Of a DNA stretch of 64,000 nucleotides, positions 10,250 through 23,351 are shown in pieces. The translations under genes were made by a program, and so were the position numbers. The notes beneath the pieces were generated by a model, which had not been told where the DNA came from, ran no database searches, and was given only the letters and a program-made list of their open reading frames with translations. The DNA is taken from NCBI GenBank assembly GCA_910574455.1, contig CAJSYZ010000002.1, forward strand, positions 2,257,671-2,321,670, read 5' to 3'. The DNA comes from Trichaptum fuscoviolaceum. Lineage: Eukaryota > Basidiomycota > Agaricomycetes > Hymenochaetales > Trichaptaceae. Every line of letters starts with the position of its first letter. The first letter of the stretch is position 1.

Positions 10250-13200
10250 ATGTCGGCGTCGCCACCGCACCCGCTGCTGCAAAATCCAATCGCTGGGACC
10301 ACAATAGACACCTCTCCGCACAAACTGGGCCTCGCGGAGTCAGAGAACGGGAACGCACAGACGCCATACTCGGATGCAGCGCGCACCACTTCACCAACAC
10401 GATCTCCTAGTAACTCGAAGAATGTATTAAAGCGTACAGTCGAGCATGCTGCTGGTAAGCTCGGTAGCAGCATGCTGAGCGGTGGATCAAGGAAGGAAAG
10501 CAGTGGGTCTGGATCTCAGGGGAGCAGACTCTCTGCTAGCTTAAGCGCTGCAAGCCCAAGGCGAATATTGAGTCTGAGTAGGAAGGGGAAGGAGAAAGAG
10601 CGCGCAAGTGTAGGTGGAGGCGATTCTCCTAGTCGTGGTAAGTCCAGTGCGGTCCTATGACATGGATGGCAGTGATTACATTGCATGTTTCTATGTTCTA
10701 ATGTATGTGGATTGCAGATTCGACTTCGAAGGCGAAGAGACCGTCTTTCTCTTCGCGCTCGCACTCATCTAATACCGATCAACAACATGGAGCACCGACC
10801 GGGGATGATTCTCCGTTTATCAGGCCTCACTCACCTTCGCCACCTCCGACCCCGCCACATCGACCGTCCTTGGATGTTCTGAAGAATATGGGCTCTGTAC
10901 GTTCATTCCCCTTAATGCACTGTCCTTGGTGTATTTTTGAACTTGACTCATACTTATCGGTATACGATGCTTTGGCAGATGCATGCGGGGACACAGGCAC
11001 TGATACAGGCGATTCAAGCATATCCATGGACTGACGAGCCTGAAGGAGATGATGAAGTTATCCCCCCTACATCAATGAACTCTGACAGCAGCGAGGAAGA
11101 ACAGACGGGTATGATTAACTCTTACGCCTTCGCTGATTTTGGCTCATGCGTAGTATAGACTTGCCTCTCGCATCGTCGATACACACTATTCATCGGCCTA
11201 TCGCACGGTTGAAGAAATATGAACCACCGGCTTCTTTAAGGACGACTGATCTCAGAGGGAAAGGGAAGGGTGTTCGAGTTTCGTTCAGCGATGACGAAGG
11301 CTTGAACGAGTCTGACGAAGAGGATGACGACTTTGAGACTACACCTATTGATAGCGGGCATTTGCGCGGTCCTTCAGCAGACACTGATGCTGCGGCTGCG
11401 GCTACGGAGCACACGTCATCCGAGAAGATGGATCACCTTGCTCATTTAAGACGCTCAATGACTCGAAGTGCCAGTCTTGCTACAGTGCGCATAAAGCGCA
11501 GAGCGCGGTTGGCGGAGAAGCTGAAGGAGGTGTATGGTCTAAATGAGATCAACGAGGTTATCGCCGGTATGTTTAATCGCCTATTATTGTGCAAGGTGTT
11601 TAACTTTCTGCTCAGAGTTGCCTTGTTGGCTCATCCGCACCGTCTGTACGTGTACAACATTTTAATCCTGAGCATGCACTAAATTTTACTACAGTGCTCC
11701 AGGGCTATATGTACTTGACAAATTCTCACCTTTGTTTCTTTGCTCATCTTCCTTCACGTGAGGACCAAATACTAAAGTCCGGATCCCTTAATAAGAAGAC
11801 ACAGAGGACAAAGCGTTGGGTGAAGCACTGGTTTGTTCTCAAGAATGATGTACTCACTTGGTATCAGTCCTCTTCCGTAAGTGATTTCCCCATCGTTTTA
11901 ACAGAGAAGTCTAATTGATTGAATTTAGGATCCCTACTTTCCTCATGGTGTCCTTGATTTGCGCTATGCTATTTCTTGTGAACCATGGCAAGAAAAAGGA
12001 TTTCGGATCAGAACCAATCAAAAGGTAGTAACACTCTCGGCGGACTCCGTCCCAAGTCGTGACGAATGGGTGAAGGCGATCCGCAAAGTAATATTCAAGG
12101 CGCAAAATGCAGGCGAAAGCGTTAAGGTATGTATTCTTCATTTTCAGGTAGCTTTAATTTCCCTAAACGCCGTACAGATTGCAATCCCGTATTCTGTTGT
12201 GGTCGATATCGAGAAATCCTCTGCCATGGACTTCAGCGAGACAATTGAAGTAAAAGTCATCGAACAGGAAGACAAGACATCTAATGGCTCAAGTGATTCG
12301 TATTTCTTTGCCTACTTCCACAACATCTCGGGCGCTTTAGAGCAGATTCGTGATGCCGTCAGGACATACAAGCCTCAGGTACAAAGCACGCTCGGAGTCT
12401 TGGATGCTGTGCACGACACGACTGGAGTGAAGGTAGCAACAACTCCGAATGTGACCGCGAGTCCTCTTAATCATACGGTTTCATTGCCTGTTGAGAACCA
12501 GACCAGCAAGGGGAGCTATGGCCTAAGGCTCCCGCTCCCTTCTATCCCTTTCCTTCGCCCTTTCCAATCAGATAGCGGGTCCCAGACACCACCTGCGCAA
12601 AACATGCCAGCAAAACCAGGCTTCCCGACCGAGTCTGTGGTACCTTCTACATCGGCATCTTCGACAAAGACAATTAGGCCAGCACGATCTGACGTAACGG
12701 TTACGAAAGGCACGGTCGAGAATGTTTTGACGCAGCGCACAATGTCAGATACTGCAGCATCACCGCCCAACAGACTCTCGGACTACATGCATACTTATCC
12801 GCCACCTCCATCACCCGAGTCAGAACTAGTGTCTGTTCCCACAAGCTCGAATAGCTCGAGTTCATGGACAGGTTGGCTCAAGGGTCCTCGACGAGTGTTT
12901 AACTCACCATCTGCTTCTTCGTCGGGTGCAACTATAGGAAGGAAGGGCAGCATCTCTGAGGTTGTGACCAACTCTCATTCACACGTACATGGTGCCGAAA
13001 GCTTCTCATCCGACTTCGGGTTTAGTGTCCTTGAAGCCCGAGACGCGGCAGAGCCAGAAGTAATTGAAAAATTCCGAACGACATTCGCTTTCGACGAGAG
13101 GGAGCAAGTGCTTGGATGTGAGCCTCCCACCTCATGTTATCAATACTGGTATTGACTATTTTGCAAGATTTCCAAGGATATCTCTTCAGGCTACTCCCTA

Positions 13201-15430
13201 CATATGGCCGTCTCTACATCTCCTCGAACTTCTTTTGCTTCAAGTCGAGTGGCCCCCTTGCTACCCGTACCCGAATGCAACTTCCAATCCTGGATATTCT
13301 ATCTCTAGAAAAAGCTAAGGCTTACAGCTTCAGTCATGTTGGTCTTGTGGTCATTATCAAAGGACATGAGGAGCTTTTCTTTGAGTTTAATTCTGCCGAT
13401 AGGCGGGATGCCTTTGTAAGCCTTTTGAACAAGCAGATGGAAGATTCTCAGAGGAGGCTTGCGGCAGGAGAGACGCAGTTACCTTCAAAAGCGAAACAAG
13501 ATGCACTTTTACTAGAAGAACTTGAACCGGCGTCCATCTTCGGGGATGATGACCCTCGTCCTCCTCCGGAATCGATGACGGACTCTCTTCCAGCTGTGAT
13601 GTTTACGTCTACTTCCTCCACTTTTTTGACCTTCAGACCTCAAAGGCCCCTCCACTTCACTTGCCTAACTATAGGATCCAGAGGCGACGTCCAACCTTAC
13701 ATTGCCCTCGCGAAGGGACTCATGGCGGATGGACACAAAGTGCGAATAGCTACTCATGGCGAATTCAAGGAGTGGGTAGAGTCACATGGCATTGAATTTG
13801 CATACGTTGGTGGCGATCCAGCTGAGCTAATGCGAATATGTGTTGAGAACGGGATGTTCACCTTCTCATTCATGAAAGAAAGCATTCAGAAATTTAGCGG
13901 TTGGGTTGACGACCTTCTGAAGACCTCTTGGGAAGCATGTCAGGGTACTGACGTCCTCATCGAAAGCCCGAGCGCAATGGCCGGAATTCACGTTGCGGAA
14001 GCACTTAGGATTCCTTATTATAGAGCTTTCACGATGACGTGGACGAGGACTCGGGCTTACCCTCATGCCTTTGCTGTACCTGAACATAAGATGGGAGGAG
14101 GCTACAACTACGTGGTACTGCCTTTACGCACCTTTCAGACAATGGGAACGTAATCTAACGTCCTTCCTTACAGTCATATGTTGCTTTCGATCAAGTCTTC
14201 TGGCGATTTACCGCGAGCCAGATCAACCGTTGGCGACGTAATATGCTGAAGCTGAAGAGCACTAACCTGGACAAACTGGAACCACACAAGGTCCCGTTCC
14301 TCTACAATTTTAGTCCAAGCGTGGTACCTCCACCCTTAGATTGGCCTGAATGGATACGTGTTACAGGTAATATCATGTAATTACTTTTCCATTAGCGTGG
14401 CCACTGAATTGAACCCGCAGGTTATTGGTTTTTGGAGGACGCTGATGTCAGTGCTCAGAAGTGGTCCCCTCCTCAAGACCTCGTAGACTTCATCGAGGGT
14501 GCCCACCAGATAGGCAAGAAGGTGGTATACGTCGGATTTGGCAGTATCGTCGTATCCGATCCTGAGGCTATGACCAAGTGTGTTGTTGATGCCATCAAGC
14601 GAAGCGGTGTGTATGCGATCCTGTCAAAGGGCTGGTCAGACCGTCTGCAGGCGAAGAAAGGCGGTGACATATCAGAACCTGAAGTCCCTCTGCCTCCTGA
14701 AATATATCCTATCAAGTCCATTCCTCATGATTGGCTCTTCTCGCGTATCGAAGCAGCCTGCCACCATGGTGGTGCTGGAACAACTGGAGCAAGTCTTCGG
14801 GCTGGGATCCCGACTATCATCAAACCGTTCTTTGGCGATCAATTCTTCTGGGGGGACCGAGTTGAAGCTCTCGGGGTTGGGACAAGTGTCCGTAAACTGA
14901 CGGTGGAAAACCTTGCCGAAGCCTTTATTGCGGCAACGACCGACGAGAAACAAATCGCGAAGGCTAAGTTAATTGGTCAGAGGATACGAGCAGTGAGTAA
15001 TATTACTGGTATGAGAGCACTGAAGCTCAAATCGTTATTTGTTTAGGAAAATGGAGTAGCCACTGCTATTGAATCAATTTATAGGGACCTGGAATATGCA
15101 CGCTCACTCATTAAAGCCCCTCGAACATCCGGAGAATCCGATGACGAAGATGGGACCATCCGTGAAAATATGAGTATAACAAACGATTTCTTCACACTGA
15201 ACCATAGGGACTCAGGAGACAGCACAATGGACTCGGTGGTTGAGGCTCATAGCGAAGATTGGAGTGTCATATCGGACTCTGAAGACAAGCGCTCGTCTAG
15301 GCGAAACAGCCAGCATCGCAGTCAATCACCAACATCAAAGCGCAGCAGCATCGCTGCTACAGTGTTCTCTTTGCTACCAGATGCATTACTACCAGGTTCA
15401 CCTAAACCAACTAAACTCTCTACTCACTAG
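10250..15430 (+). CDS. ATG26: Sterol 3-beta-glucosyltransferase (GRAM-PH-GRAM-GT28; UGT51/Atg26)
   Basis: Transfers glucose from UDP-glucose to ergosterol at membranes; the Pichia orthologue is needed for pexophagy. ATG at 10250 ([11 protein letters not shown]), stop at 15430. A long Ser-rich, acidic N-terminal region comes first. GRAM-1 follows ([18 protein letters not shown], then [16 protein letters not shown]). The PH domain runs from [20 protein letters not shown] to [11 protein letters not shown] (about 11778-12090). A Ser/Pro-rich linker leads to GRAM-2 ([20 protein letters not shown], then [12 protein letters not shown]). The catalytic part starts at [19 protein letters not shown] (about 13665) and includes the donor-binding block [17 protein letters not shown] (about 14760) with [11 protein letters not shown]. 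The C-terminal tail is acidic and Ser/Arg-rich. Eight or more short introns are present. All expected catalytic blocks are seen, so the gene appears intact. Confidence 0.96.
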
Positions 15431-15626
15431 ATTGCACGTGTATTATGTTAATTAGCCCCATTGCGATAGTGTACCTCTAATTTTACAATTCCATAGATGC
15501 TGTTATTCTTTGCATACACAATTTACATAGTTTGGTTTAAATACTCTAGTATATATAATCCAATGTTCCCCGACGAAATAACTTTCCAACGGACTGTAGC
15601 TTAAGCCGTAATCCAAATTTTTCCAA

Positions 15627-17096
15627 TTATGCATTCACAGCTGTCTCGGTATAATGTTCGTCGAATATTCTCTTGCTGAACTGCCCAAAGGACTCAGCTG
15701 GACCGACGAGTTGCTCTGTGTCCGGCTGCATGAACAGTGCAAATGTCTCTCGTGATACATTTTCGGCGCCCTTGCCTGCGCCTACCCGAACACAATGAGG
15801 CGTGGCACGAAGCTGACCATTAGTGGCCAGTTCCAGTGCCTCCCCTGTCTGAAATGCCAGGCAGTCAGGAGGAATTGACACTTTCGTCAGCTCTCCGCCT
15901 CGAGTGCGAATGTAGAGTCCTGACTGGGGTGAAGGGGCTGACACAATTGATGGCTCTTGACTGACTGTATGCGAAAGGTACATAGCCTGTGCCAACAGAT
16001 TGTTCAGATTACACCATTTGCATGTAAAGAGATAAACTCACGGAGCACAGTCCAGTCAGTAAGGAATGATCCAAATGAAAGCCGCACCAGCTATCGATGG
16101 GCTCATCCTCGGAAGGCAAGGGATTTTCGGGAGACGGCGGGAAGTAATGCAGTAATCGTGCTTTCGTCGTCTGTCTGGAAATTAACTGAGCGAGAGATAA
16201 AGAATGATCTGACAAGTGCTTTGCCGCTGTGAAACCCGTTAAGATGAATTCTGAAATGAAACACACAATAGTTGGCACACCAAAAGGTTCGCAAGCTGTG
16301 GCAAGCTTTAAACCGACAGAAAAGACGAATTGCCCAAGGTCTTTGAATGCATCTTCAAACCCTTCCACTTGTTTTATGTCTTTAGAAGGCCCTGTATGCA
16401 TATACTCAGATGAGTTAAATTGTGAGACCTGAAGAAAACATGGGACACACATATATTGACGCCATAGTACTCCGGATACCTCTGTCTTTGGGAGTCGGAG
16501 ACAGCTGCTGAGTCTGCCAAGGGATTCGCGTAGAAGGAACCCTTCAGTGTATCGGGTTTCCCGTTCATAATCTCCTACTCATGACAGAGGCGAAGTCGAA
16601 TTGACCAATTCAGGACACCGCCCATTCACATTGTGTAGATCATTTACCTTGCCATGAGACCAACCAAAGCTTGAATGCACCAGTCAGCGAGAAGGTAGTA
16701 AGGGCACGAACCGGTCTTTCGTACCTATAACGACTCTTAGCATCAGCGTACTTCTCTCGTGTTGTATCATCGAGTTCTGCGAAGCTGTTTGCTAGCTTGA
16801 GAAGACGCTCCCGCTTAGTCTTGAACTCCGGAGGAAGGTCCCGGACGACTATAATCCCGAGCGCCTTTGGATCGGACCCAAATGCTTTCTCTGGTTTGAA
16901 ATGTCACTATTCTGTTTATTATACGATCCTATGATACACTCAACTCACCGATGGAAGATTGCAAAGCGAGAGGCGATTCTGTAAGTGTCGAATACGAAAT
17001 AGAAACTGCGCCCTCAGGTGTTAGAGTAATAGGCGTCTGATAATGATGCTTCGTTAAGGTGGCAAAGGACCTGAGTGATCTGATATATCTTGCCAT
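15627..17096 (-). CDS. 2-oxoglutarate/Fe(II)-dependent dioxygenase, isopenicillin-N-synthase-like, possibly mitochondrial
   Basis: ATG at 17096-17094, stop TAA at 15629-15627. The N-terminus MARYIRSLRSFATLTKHH is basic and hydroxylated with no acids, which suggests a mitochondrial presequence. An upstream in-frame extension exists but lacks an ATG. The IPNS-like N-domain is seen (ALGIIVVRDLPPEF, then RYSFGWSHGKEIMNGKPDT and KGSFYANP). The double-stranded beta-helix carries the HxD pair in CGFHLDHSLLTGL (about 16060), the distal His in ATPHCVRVG (about 15810) and a conserved RETFALFMQP strand. These give the 2-His-1-carboxylate iron site; the substrate is unknown. About five introns of 50-75 nt occur. 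Fungal members are usually conserved single-copy genes of unknown substrate, so I leave it unnamed. Confidence 0.85.
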
Positions 17097-17505
17097 TGTT
17101 TTTAGAGTAATGAGACCTCTGAAGATGCTAGCTCTTTTCAAGGCGGTGGTAGTAGTTTGTATCTAAAGAGGCTCTAGTTGTTAGTTCCGGTGACGGAGCA
17201 TATGAACAAATTCTAGACTCCCTTATCGCGCAAGGGCCCGGGGTGGCCATTTATCAGCTTGAAATATATGCCGCGCTCCGCACTCGCACGACGTAGCTCT
17301 CGAAGGTATAAAGTTCTTCATGCCCAGAACTTCCTGAAGAAAAAGCATACATATGCGAGTAAACGCCTGGATCATATCATAGCGAGGAGTAACATGTCCA
17401 CAACAAAATAAGTTACACTAGCGACAATAAATTACATCTATGCTACAGATACGCTTCTAGTAGTAGGAACCACGACTATGTACGGCAAGGAACTGGCCAA
17501 AAAAG
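17097..17505. other. Intergenic region between 2OG oxygenase and RIC1
   Basis: 409 bp between two minus-strand genes: promoter of the oxygenase and 3' flank of RIC1. I see no gene or repeat. Confidence 0.5.
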
Positions 17506-20500
17506 CTAGTCGTGACCATTGGGTTGCTCCAGAATGATCTTCGTCTGCGACAAAGCCTCTCGTAGGGAAGAACCGGTCTCGTCTATCGAATGCAGGAACC
17601 GCAGGAGTTCTCGACAGAGCTGCCAATCTTTTGCGTCATAGGCCTTGTTAAGAAGTCGCACGGCGCCTCTGTTATCTTCGAGCTGTTCTAGATTGTGCAA
17701 GACCAACAGATAAGAAGCCGCGGTCGTGAGCTGATTTAGCGCAAGACATTTCTGCATATTTGTTAACCCCACGTTATGTCAGAGAAGAAGGAACAACTAT
17801 TTACCTCAAACAGAGACTTCGGATTACCGACAATGCCGAAGAGACGTCTCCAGCGTGCCATCTCTGTCTTACGAGCGCAACCGACCACCACATCCAAAGC
17901 AGCATCGAAGTGATCTAAAAACTCAACAACATTAGGTAAGATGCCTCCCTCACTAGAACGATGACCATCCTCTTCGGAAGCTTCAAACGCGATCTCCGAT
18001 TCGACAACGGTGTGCAGCAATATCTCAAGCGCATGCGCGAAGTAGACAAGGCTCTCATAGTTGGAGGCGAATGAGACAGCTTGTCGGATCTCGTCAGATT
18101 GGAGATGGGTACGAAGGATGTGGTGAATGAATAAATGAGACTACCGATAGGCGACTTCAGTACTTCATCAGCGGTAATAGTAGGCAGACTAACGCTTGTC
18201 GTATGTCTGAATAGGACAAAGGGTAACGATGGCCTTGCGGCTGTCTCATGTTCCACACCGATGATGATCCCTTTGTCCATAAGACAGGCTAAAAGTAGGT
18301 CAGACAAAGATGGCGTAGCAGAAAGAACGTTTACTGACAGAGCGGATAGAAATCCAACGGGATGTTCAACGTCTCTTGAACACTCTCTATCTGATCGCTC
18401 GATTCTGCTGGCGCCTCTAGGTTCAAAGCATTGAGCCAAACTTTGATACCTCGGCCATCGTAGCCCCACAGAGAGTTCTCAAGGGTCCCGATCCCTCTCA
18501 AATGTATCCAGCAAAACTCTATACGATCTGCTAAGATCTGCATATCATATTTGACCTCTTGTCGACCCGATTTCCGAGGTCTGAGAAGGACGAGCTTCCC
18601 TCCAATCATCATCAGAACCGTAGCAACTGCGAGATCTTCCATTGGATCTCCAAGTTCTATGAATTGTTGTAAGTACTGGGGCAGGCGAGATATCAAATGT
18701 GCCTACGTTTCTGTGCATTAGGTATCATCCAACTCAACCCTCTAATGACGTTGGGGGTGATTATGATTCCTGAGAATGAGATACTGCCACAGAAAAGTAA
18801 TTGAATAGTTTCAGTTGTCGGGACGATGAGATAGTGACTGAGAGTGTTGTCCGCGGTGTAAACAAGAAGCGAATTATCGACTAATGAAAGGGTCACGACA
18901 GGAGACTGAAGTATTTCTCTATGGAGCACATTCTGGTTGCTCAACTCCAGATCTCTTGAGTATAATCGTATCTGAGGCTAGAACATCAGAATCAGTTAGT
19001 CCTTGAACACATACTGACTGACCTGATAATCTCTATTTAATTCGACAGCGGCAATTAAAACGTGGTGGAACCATAATAGACCGCCCCTCACGGTAAAGGC
19101 CTGTTCTTGTATGCTGTCCTCAAACAATTTCCATCTGCCCGACGTTGTGCTGAAGTGAGCTAATCCTCTCCTTCCAGCAACGGCAATAAGCCGTCCATCC
19201 ATACTTATCGCCGAGTAGCGGATTGGCCAGTTCATCGAGAGATAATCCAGAGGAATCTAGCACCATGAAAGTCAACTTATGCCATACCTGTGTCAACGGC
19301 TGTCGTGATAATATACCTTGACGTGTTGCCACACATCGGACTCTGGGTTGATGACGCTCATGTCAGGTTGGTCGGCTCCACGATAAATAAGCATTCGATC
19401 ATCCATCTGTAAGAAAGCATAGCGAGTATTGTCCTGCGGTTCACCTCCGTGAGACACATGAGGAGCATATAATGCGATGGAAGGAGTTCATACAGGAGTT
19501 TGTTGTTCGGTCACTGCGCTCTTCGCGAACGAAATCACAAACAGCTGGCCGTCAGGTCCTATAAATGTGTTTTCAAGATTAAGAGCATCCGCGGAATGGT
19601 GCCAATCAAACTCACTAGTAGGTGAAGGTCTCGATAGTGCAAGCAGCTCGAAGTTTCCTTGACTCCAGAACTGAAGAGAAGGTGAGTAAGGTCAACAAGA
19701 ATGTCTATACCCGGGCATACCAAGTCAAGTACCCCAAACATGAAGGCATCCTGAAACCTAGGTACCTTTGCTGTTAGATTGTGGACCACCGTAGGTTTAC
19801 CAACCAAGTCGGAATCACCTGTCATTATCCACATCGTCGTCAACACCGAATCCCCACGCCAAGCACCTTCCTCCTACGCTCCACACTGCCCATCCATTCT
19901 CAAAACCGACTGCTAGCACATATCCATCAGAACTCCATTCCATGGCATTAACACGGCCAGGTTTATTGGGTTTATATAGGTTAGGAAGATGAAGAACCTC
20001 AGCCTTTGGAGTTGTCCCACCAAACGAGGGCAGGTTTGTAATTTCTACTGTACCACTGTATGGTGATGAATACAATAAAACCAATAGTGAAAAAAGTTCT
20101 TCTTACCTATGAGTACCGATCGCAACGACGGAAAACTTTGCGTTGATCTCGACACAAACTGCCTTTCTGGTTTCTATATAATCAAATTCGCCGCCTTGGT
20201 TATCGGATATCGGTGCCTTTTGCTTCTGTACCCAACGTGGAGGTTCCGCATCATGCAAGCAAATCCCATGCCACTCAAGGACAGAGCTTTCTGAGTCGGC
20301 TTGGATTTGGTGCTCCTTGAGAGATGGAAGAGAAAAGTGGGTACGGATTAACTATTGGCTCTCGGCGTTGAGAATATGCTTGGTTATACAAACCTGTACA
20401 CGCGGTGGGTCTTCTGAGCCAAGATCAGACACACTGCCTTTCTGACCCTCAGCTTCCTGCAGTCGCACGAAATAGGCACGGCCATCCGACGTTATCCAAG

Positions 20501-21424
20501 TCTCCGCTCCGGTAATCCGAGAGAAAGATATTTGTGTAACAGTCACTGGCATCAAGAATAATATGAGTGCCAAGAAACTGTAATATGATCAGAAGACGAG
20601 ACGAGAATACCATTCGAATTGATCAGCCATGGCAGCTCTTCGTCATTTAAGATCCACGTATCATGCCCTGTGAGATGAGCCTTGCTTCCTTCCTCATCTT
20701 CTTCGGTATCAGTGTCTACTGAGGGCCACGGGATGCGCTGAACGGCCGGAGGATTCTTTGTCGAAAACATGATATAACGTTTACGGGGAGACACGCTAGA
20801 CGATGCCAGGTCAGTTAGAATGACATATTTCGCATGGAAAGACATAGGCACCTTAACAGCTCGCCATCGACCCGTATAACTCCTTCGAGCTCCAATGAGA
20901 CAGAGAACATGGGTAATGCTTCGCCGGGGCCAGGCTGAAAATGACGTTCGGCGCCGGAAGGCAAGGGCGGGCATTGGTACGGCTCCGAGGAAGAGTTCCC
21001 ATCATAACGAACGTGTACGAGAACAAGATATGAACCGCTTGTCTATGATGAAATAAGGCTATTCTTGAGTACGGAGCCGACGAACTAGACCATAGAGAAT
21101 TGCAAACTGACTTGTAGGAGGATTCGAGTTCCATCAGGAGCCCAGCGAGCAGAGACATTCTCACCGTGTTCGACTACAGATGTCAGTGTCCGTGAGAGGT
21201 ACGACAGTAGTATTGACGGCTACACATCTCATCAATAACCTAGCATCCTTCGGAAGCATCATCTAACGCACCCTGACACGCCATACTGACAAGCCACTCT
21301 TCGTAAATGTACAAAACAAGCTTTTGCTAGGGCTTGAGCATAACGCAATGACGGGCTCCGGAGCAAGGTGAGGCAAAGATGGCGACGTGGATAGCTGGCG
21401 TGCAGCTGAAGTCGGAAAGTACAT
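17506..21424 (-). CDS. RIC1: RIC1, subunit of the Ric1-Rgp1 complex (GEF for Ypt6/Rab6)
   Basis: Acts at the Golgi with Rgp1 to activate the Rab GTPase Ypt6 for retrograde endosome-to-Golgi traffic. ATG at 21424-21422 (MYFPTSAARQLS); the codons upstream in frame have no ATG. The N-terminal half is WD/beta-propeller-like: IALCSSPSKSLFCTFTKSGL, LSVWRVR, ENVSARWAPDGTRIL, and AMEWSSDGYVLAVGFENGW ending AVWSVGGRCLAWGFG. The C-terminal RIC1 domain is well conserved: LVHFAHALEILLHTVVE-type helix, EFLDHFDAALDVVVGCARK, MARWRRLFGIVGNPKSLFE, and KCLALNQLTTAASYLLVLHN. The stop is at 17506-17508 after NGHD. Roughly fifteen short introns break the gene. The length (about 1,050 residues) matches the family. 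Assignment rests on the N-terminal block and the C-terminal block together. Confidence 0.9.
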
Positions 21425-21976
21425 GGCTGCAGTGATGCAAGAGCAGTCGGGATATCTCAAGGCGAGATTCAGGATCCTTAAGTTTTAGATAGCAATGAGC
21501 TTTTGGGATGGATGGATACTACGTTGTGGCATCGTTAACAAGCTGAAGAAGTACTTGTTGGTCCATTGTATGAAGAGGAAACGCGCTTCGGGAGCCAAGC
21601 GTGGTAACAGACTTCGACAAGTATGCAAGACCGACACCGTGGAACTTCACCTGAGTATTCATCCTGCAAAGCTTACACACCAAATAGTACAATATTAGTT
21701 TCATATAACGTCCTATGTACACACTTACATATGTAGACCGTATATTGCATAATGGAAAATAAGTATCGCTACTATTATTGAAGCGTATGTGGAAGATACG
21801 AAACTACTGATACAATTCAAACTATTTTGACGACAAGAGCTATTCAGCAAGGACAATAATATATCGGAAACAATTGCAAATAGAGCAAGGGAAGAAAAAC
21901 TAGAGCCTAATGAGAGGGGATTAAGACACGATACTGTTTAAATCAACCTTTTTCCTACGGCGCTGGAACGATGTAT
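21425..21976. other. Intergenic region between RIC1 and UPS1
   Basis: 552 bp with A/T-rich stretches (about 21730-21960). No coding, RNA or repeat signal is supported. Confidence 0.5.
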
Positions 21977-22854
21977 TCAACCCCAGCCCAACCAGATTTT
22001 GATTCTTGACACAGGTCCTGTGAATGGTTGAGTAGGTATGGGAGGGTCGTCATTTTGACGTGAGAGTTGTTCATTGAGAGTCATCGGCCATACTTCAGAC
22101 ACTTGGGAAGTGTTCTCCGGAGGAATGTTTAAAGCAAATGAAGAGTTGGCGCCGAGGCCGATGGTCTGGAGACGAGATTCCCTCAAAACTTTGAGAACCA
22201 ACGCAACACCCTCGCGTGACTAGTCGACAATCAGCGCGACATATTCCATTAAACTCAATAAACGAATATTGTCACATACCCGTTGAATATTGGCCTTGAA
22301 CTTGTTCAGCCCATGATTCTCAATCCTTTTTGTCATACCCCATCCAAATCCCGAGACAATTCGTGCCTGCGTGGTTTGCAATGTTTTTCTGGATGGGGAC
22401 AAATAGGTTCTAGTACCACAGTTATAAGTACATGATGAGTAGCTTACCCATCCGCTACTTCGCGCAACTCCACAGTCTCATGGACTTGCATAACCTTAAC
22501 ATGGTCCAAATTTTTCGTCCGGCATCTTACAACTTTGCCATAAGGGTCAACTTCACTCTCCTCAATGACCCAGCTTTCCGCCCGAGACATAATCCCTTTC
22601 GGCGCCCACTTTGGCAGAGCACCACGTTTGAGGATGAGCCGCGTCGTCAACAGTGAGCCCGAAGGAGTTGGTGTCCTAGAAATTACATCGCAAGATATGA
22701 CATGCGAAGCATAAGGGTTGGGGTATCTGAGGAAGAATGCCAAGGAGACGATGGACCAGGGGTCGCTACAGAAACAAATTCTGTTCAGGACAGGGGTTGA
22801 GAATAAGTCAAAGAAATCTCACTCATAGAGGAAAGACTGCGAAAACAGTCTCAT
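21977..22854 (-). CDS. UPS1: UPS1: PRELI/MSF1-domain phosphatidic acid transfer protein of the mitochondrial intermembrane space
   Basis: With Mdm35, Ups1 carries phosphatidic acid from outer to inner mitochondrial membrane for cardiolipin synthesis. ATG at 22854-22852, stop TGA at 21979-21977. Exon 1 encodes MRLFSQSFLY plus two bases of codon 11; the intron is 22766-22822. The PRELI core follows: DPWSIVSLAFFLRYPNPYAS, HVISCDVISR, LLTTRLILKRGALPKW, AESWVIEESEVDP and RTKNLDHVKVMQVHETVE. The strings TTRL, WVIE and TxNLDH are those of Ups1/PRELID1 rather than Ups2. The C-terminal helix region is KTLQTTQARIVSGFGWG, then RIENHGLNKFKANIQR. A further Pro/Ser-rich tail of about 55 residues follows the PRELI domain. 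See the separate note on its paralogue at 44487-45148. Confidence 0.93.
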
Positions 22855-23351
22855 GGAGAAGAATTCTTGAGGCCGTTCCAAGCTGTTTACAGATATTAAG
22901 CAGCCTGGCGGGAGAGAAAAGGAAAGAAGGATTGTATGTTCGAGCGGTAGGGGAAGAAGGGAAAGGAAGATGATGCTAAGACATGACCACCTCCACGCTG
23001 TTGAAGCTGAGAAGCTTGTCTTGTACTGCGTGACTGTGTGGTAATTCAAAGATAGCGTGACAGCTTCAGCTCAGTCTGTGACATTTGATTGCCAATTACG
23101 CCGATGTCCCAGGCAAGTATTCATGTAGCACCATACTACTACTAGTACCGCGGCCTCCTCGGAACTTGAAGGAGACACTTGACCGTCGGATACTAAGGCA
23201 TCGCACGATTTTAGCGCTGAATCTGCGTATTTATACGAGGTGATTTATAACATTATTCTGGTAGGGTATAGCATAATTTTCAAGGAAAAAGTTAAGGAAG
23301 CGTAGAATGGACATATATACTGGAAAATAAAATACGAGTCCTCATAAATCG
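22855..23351. other. Intergenic region between UPS1 and the metallo-hydrolase
   Basis: 497 bp: promoter of UPS1 and 3' flank of the next minus-strand gene. Nothing else is recognised. Confidence 0.5.

Noticed and set aside
10038..10410. Open frames on both strands before the sterol glucosyltransferase
   Set aside because: They overlap the ATG26 start in other frames and have no recognisable protein features.
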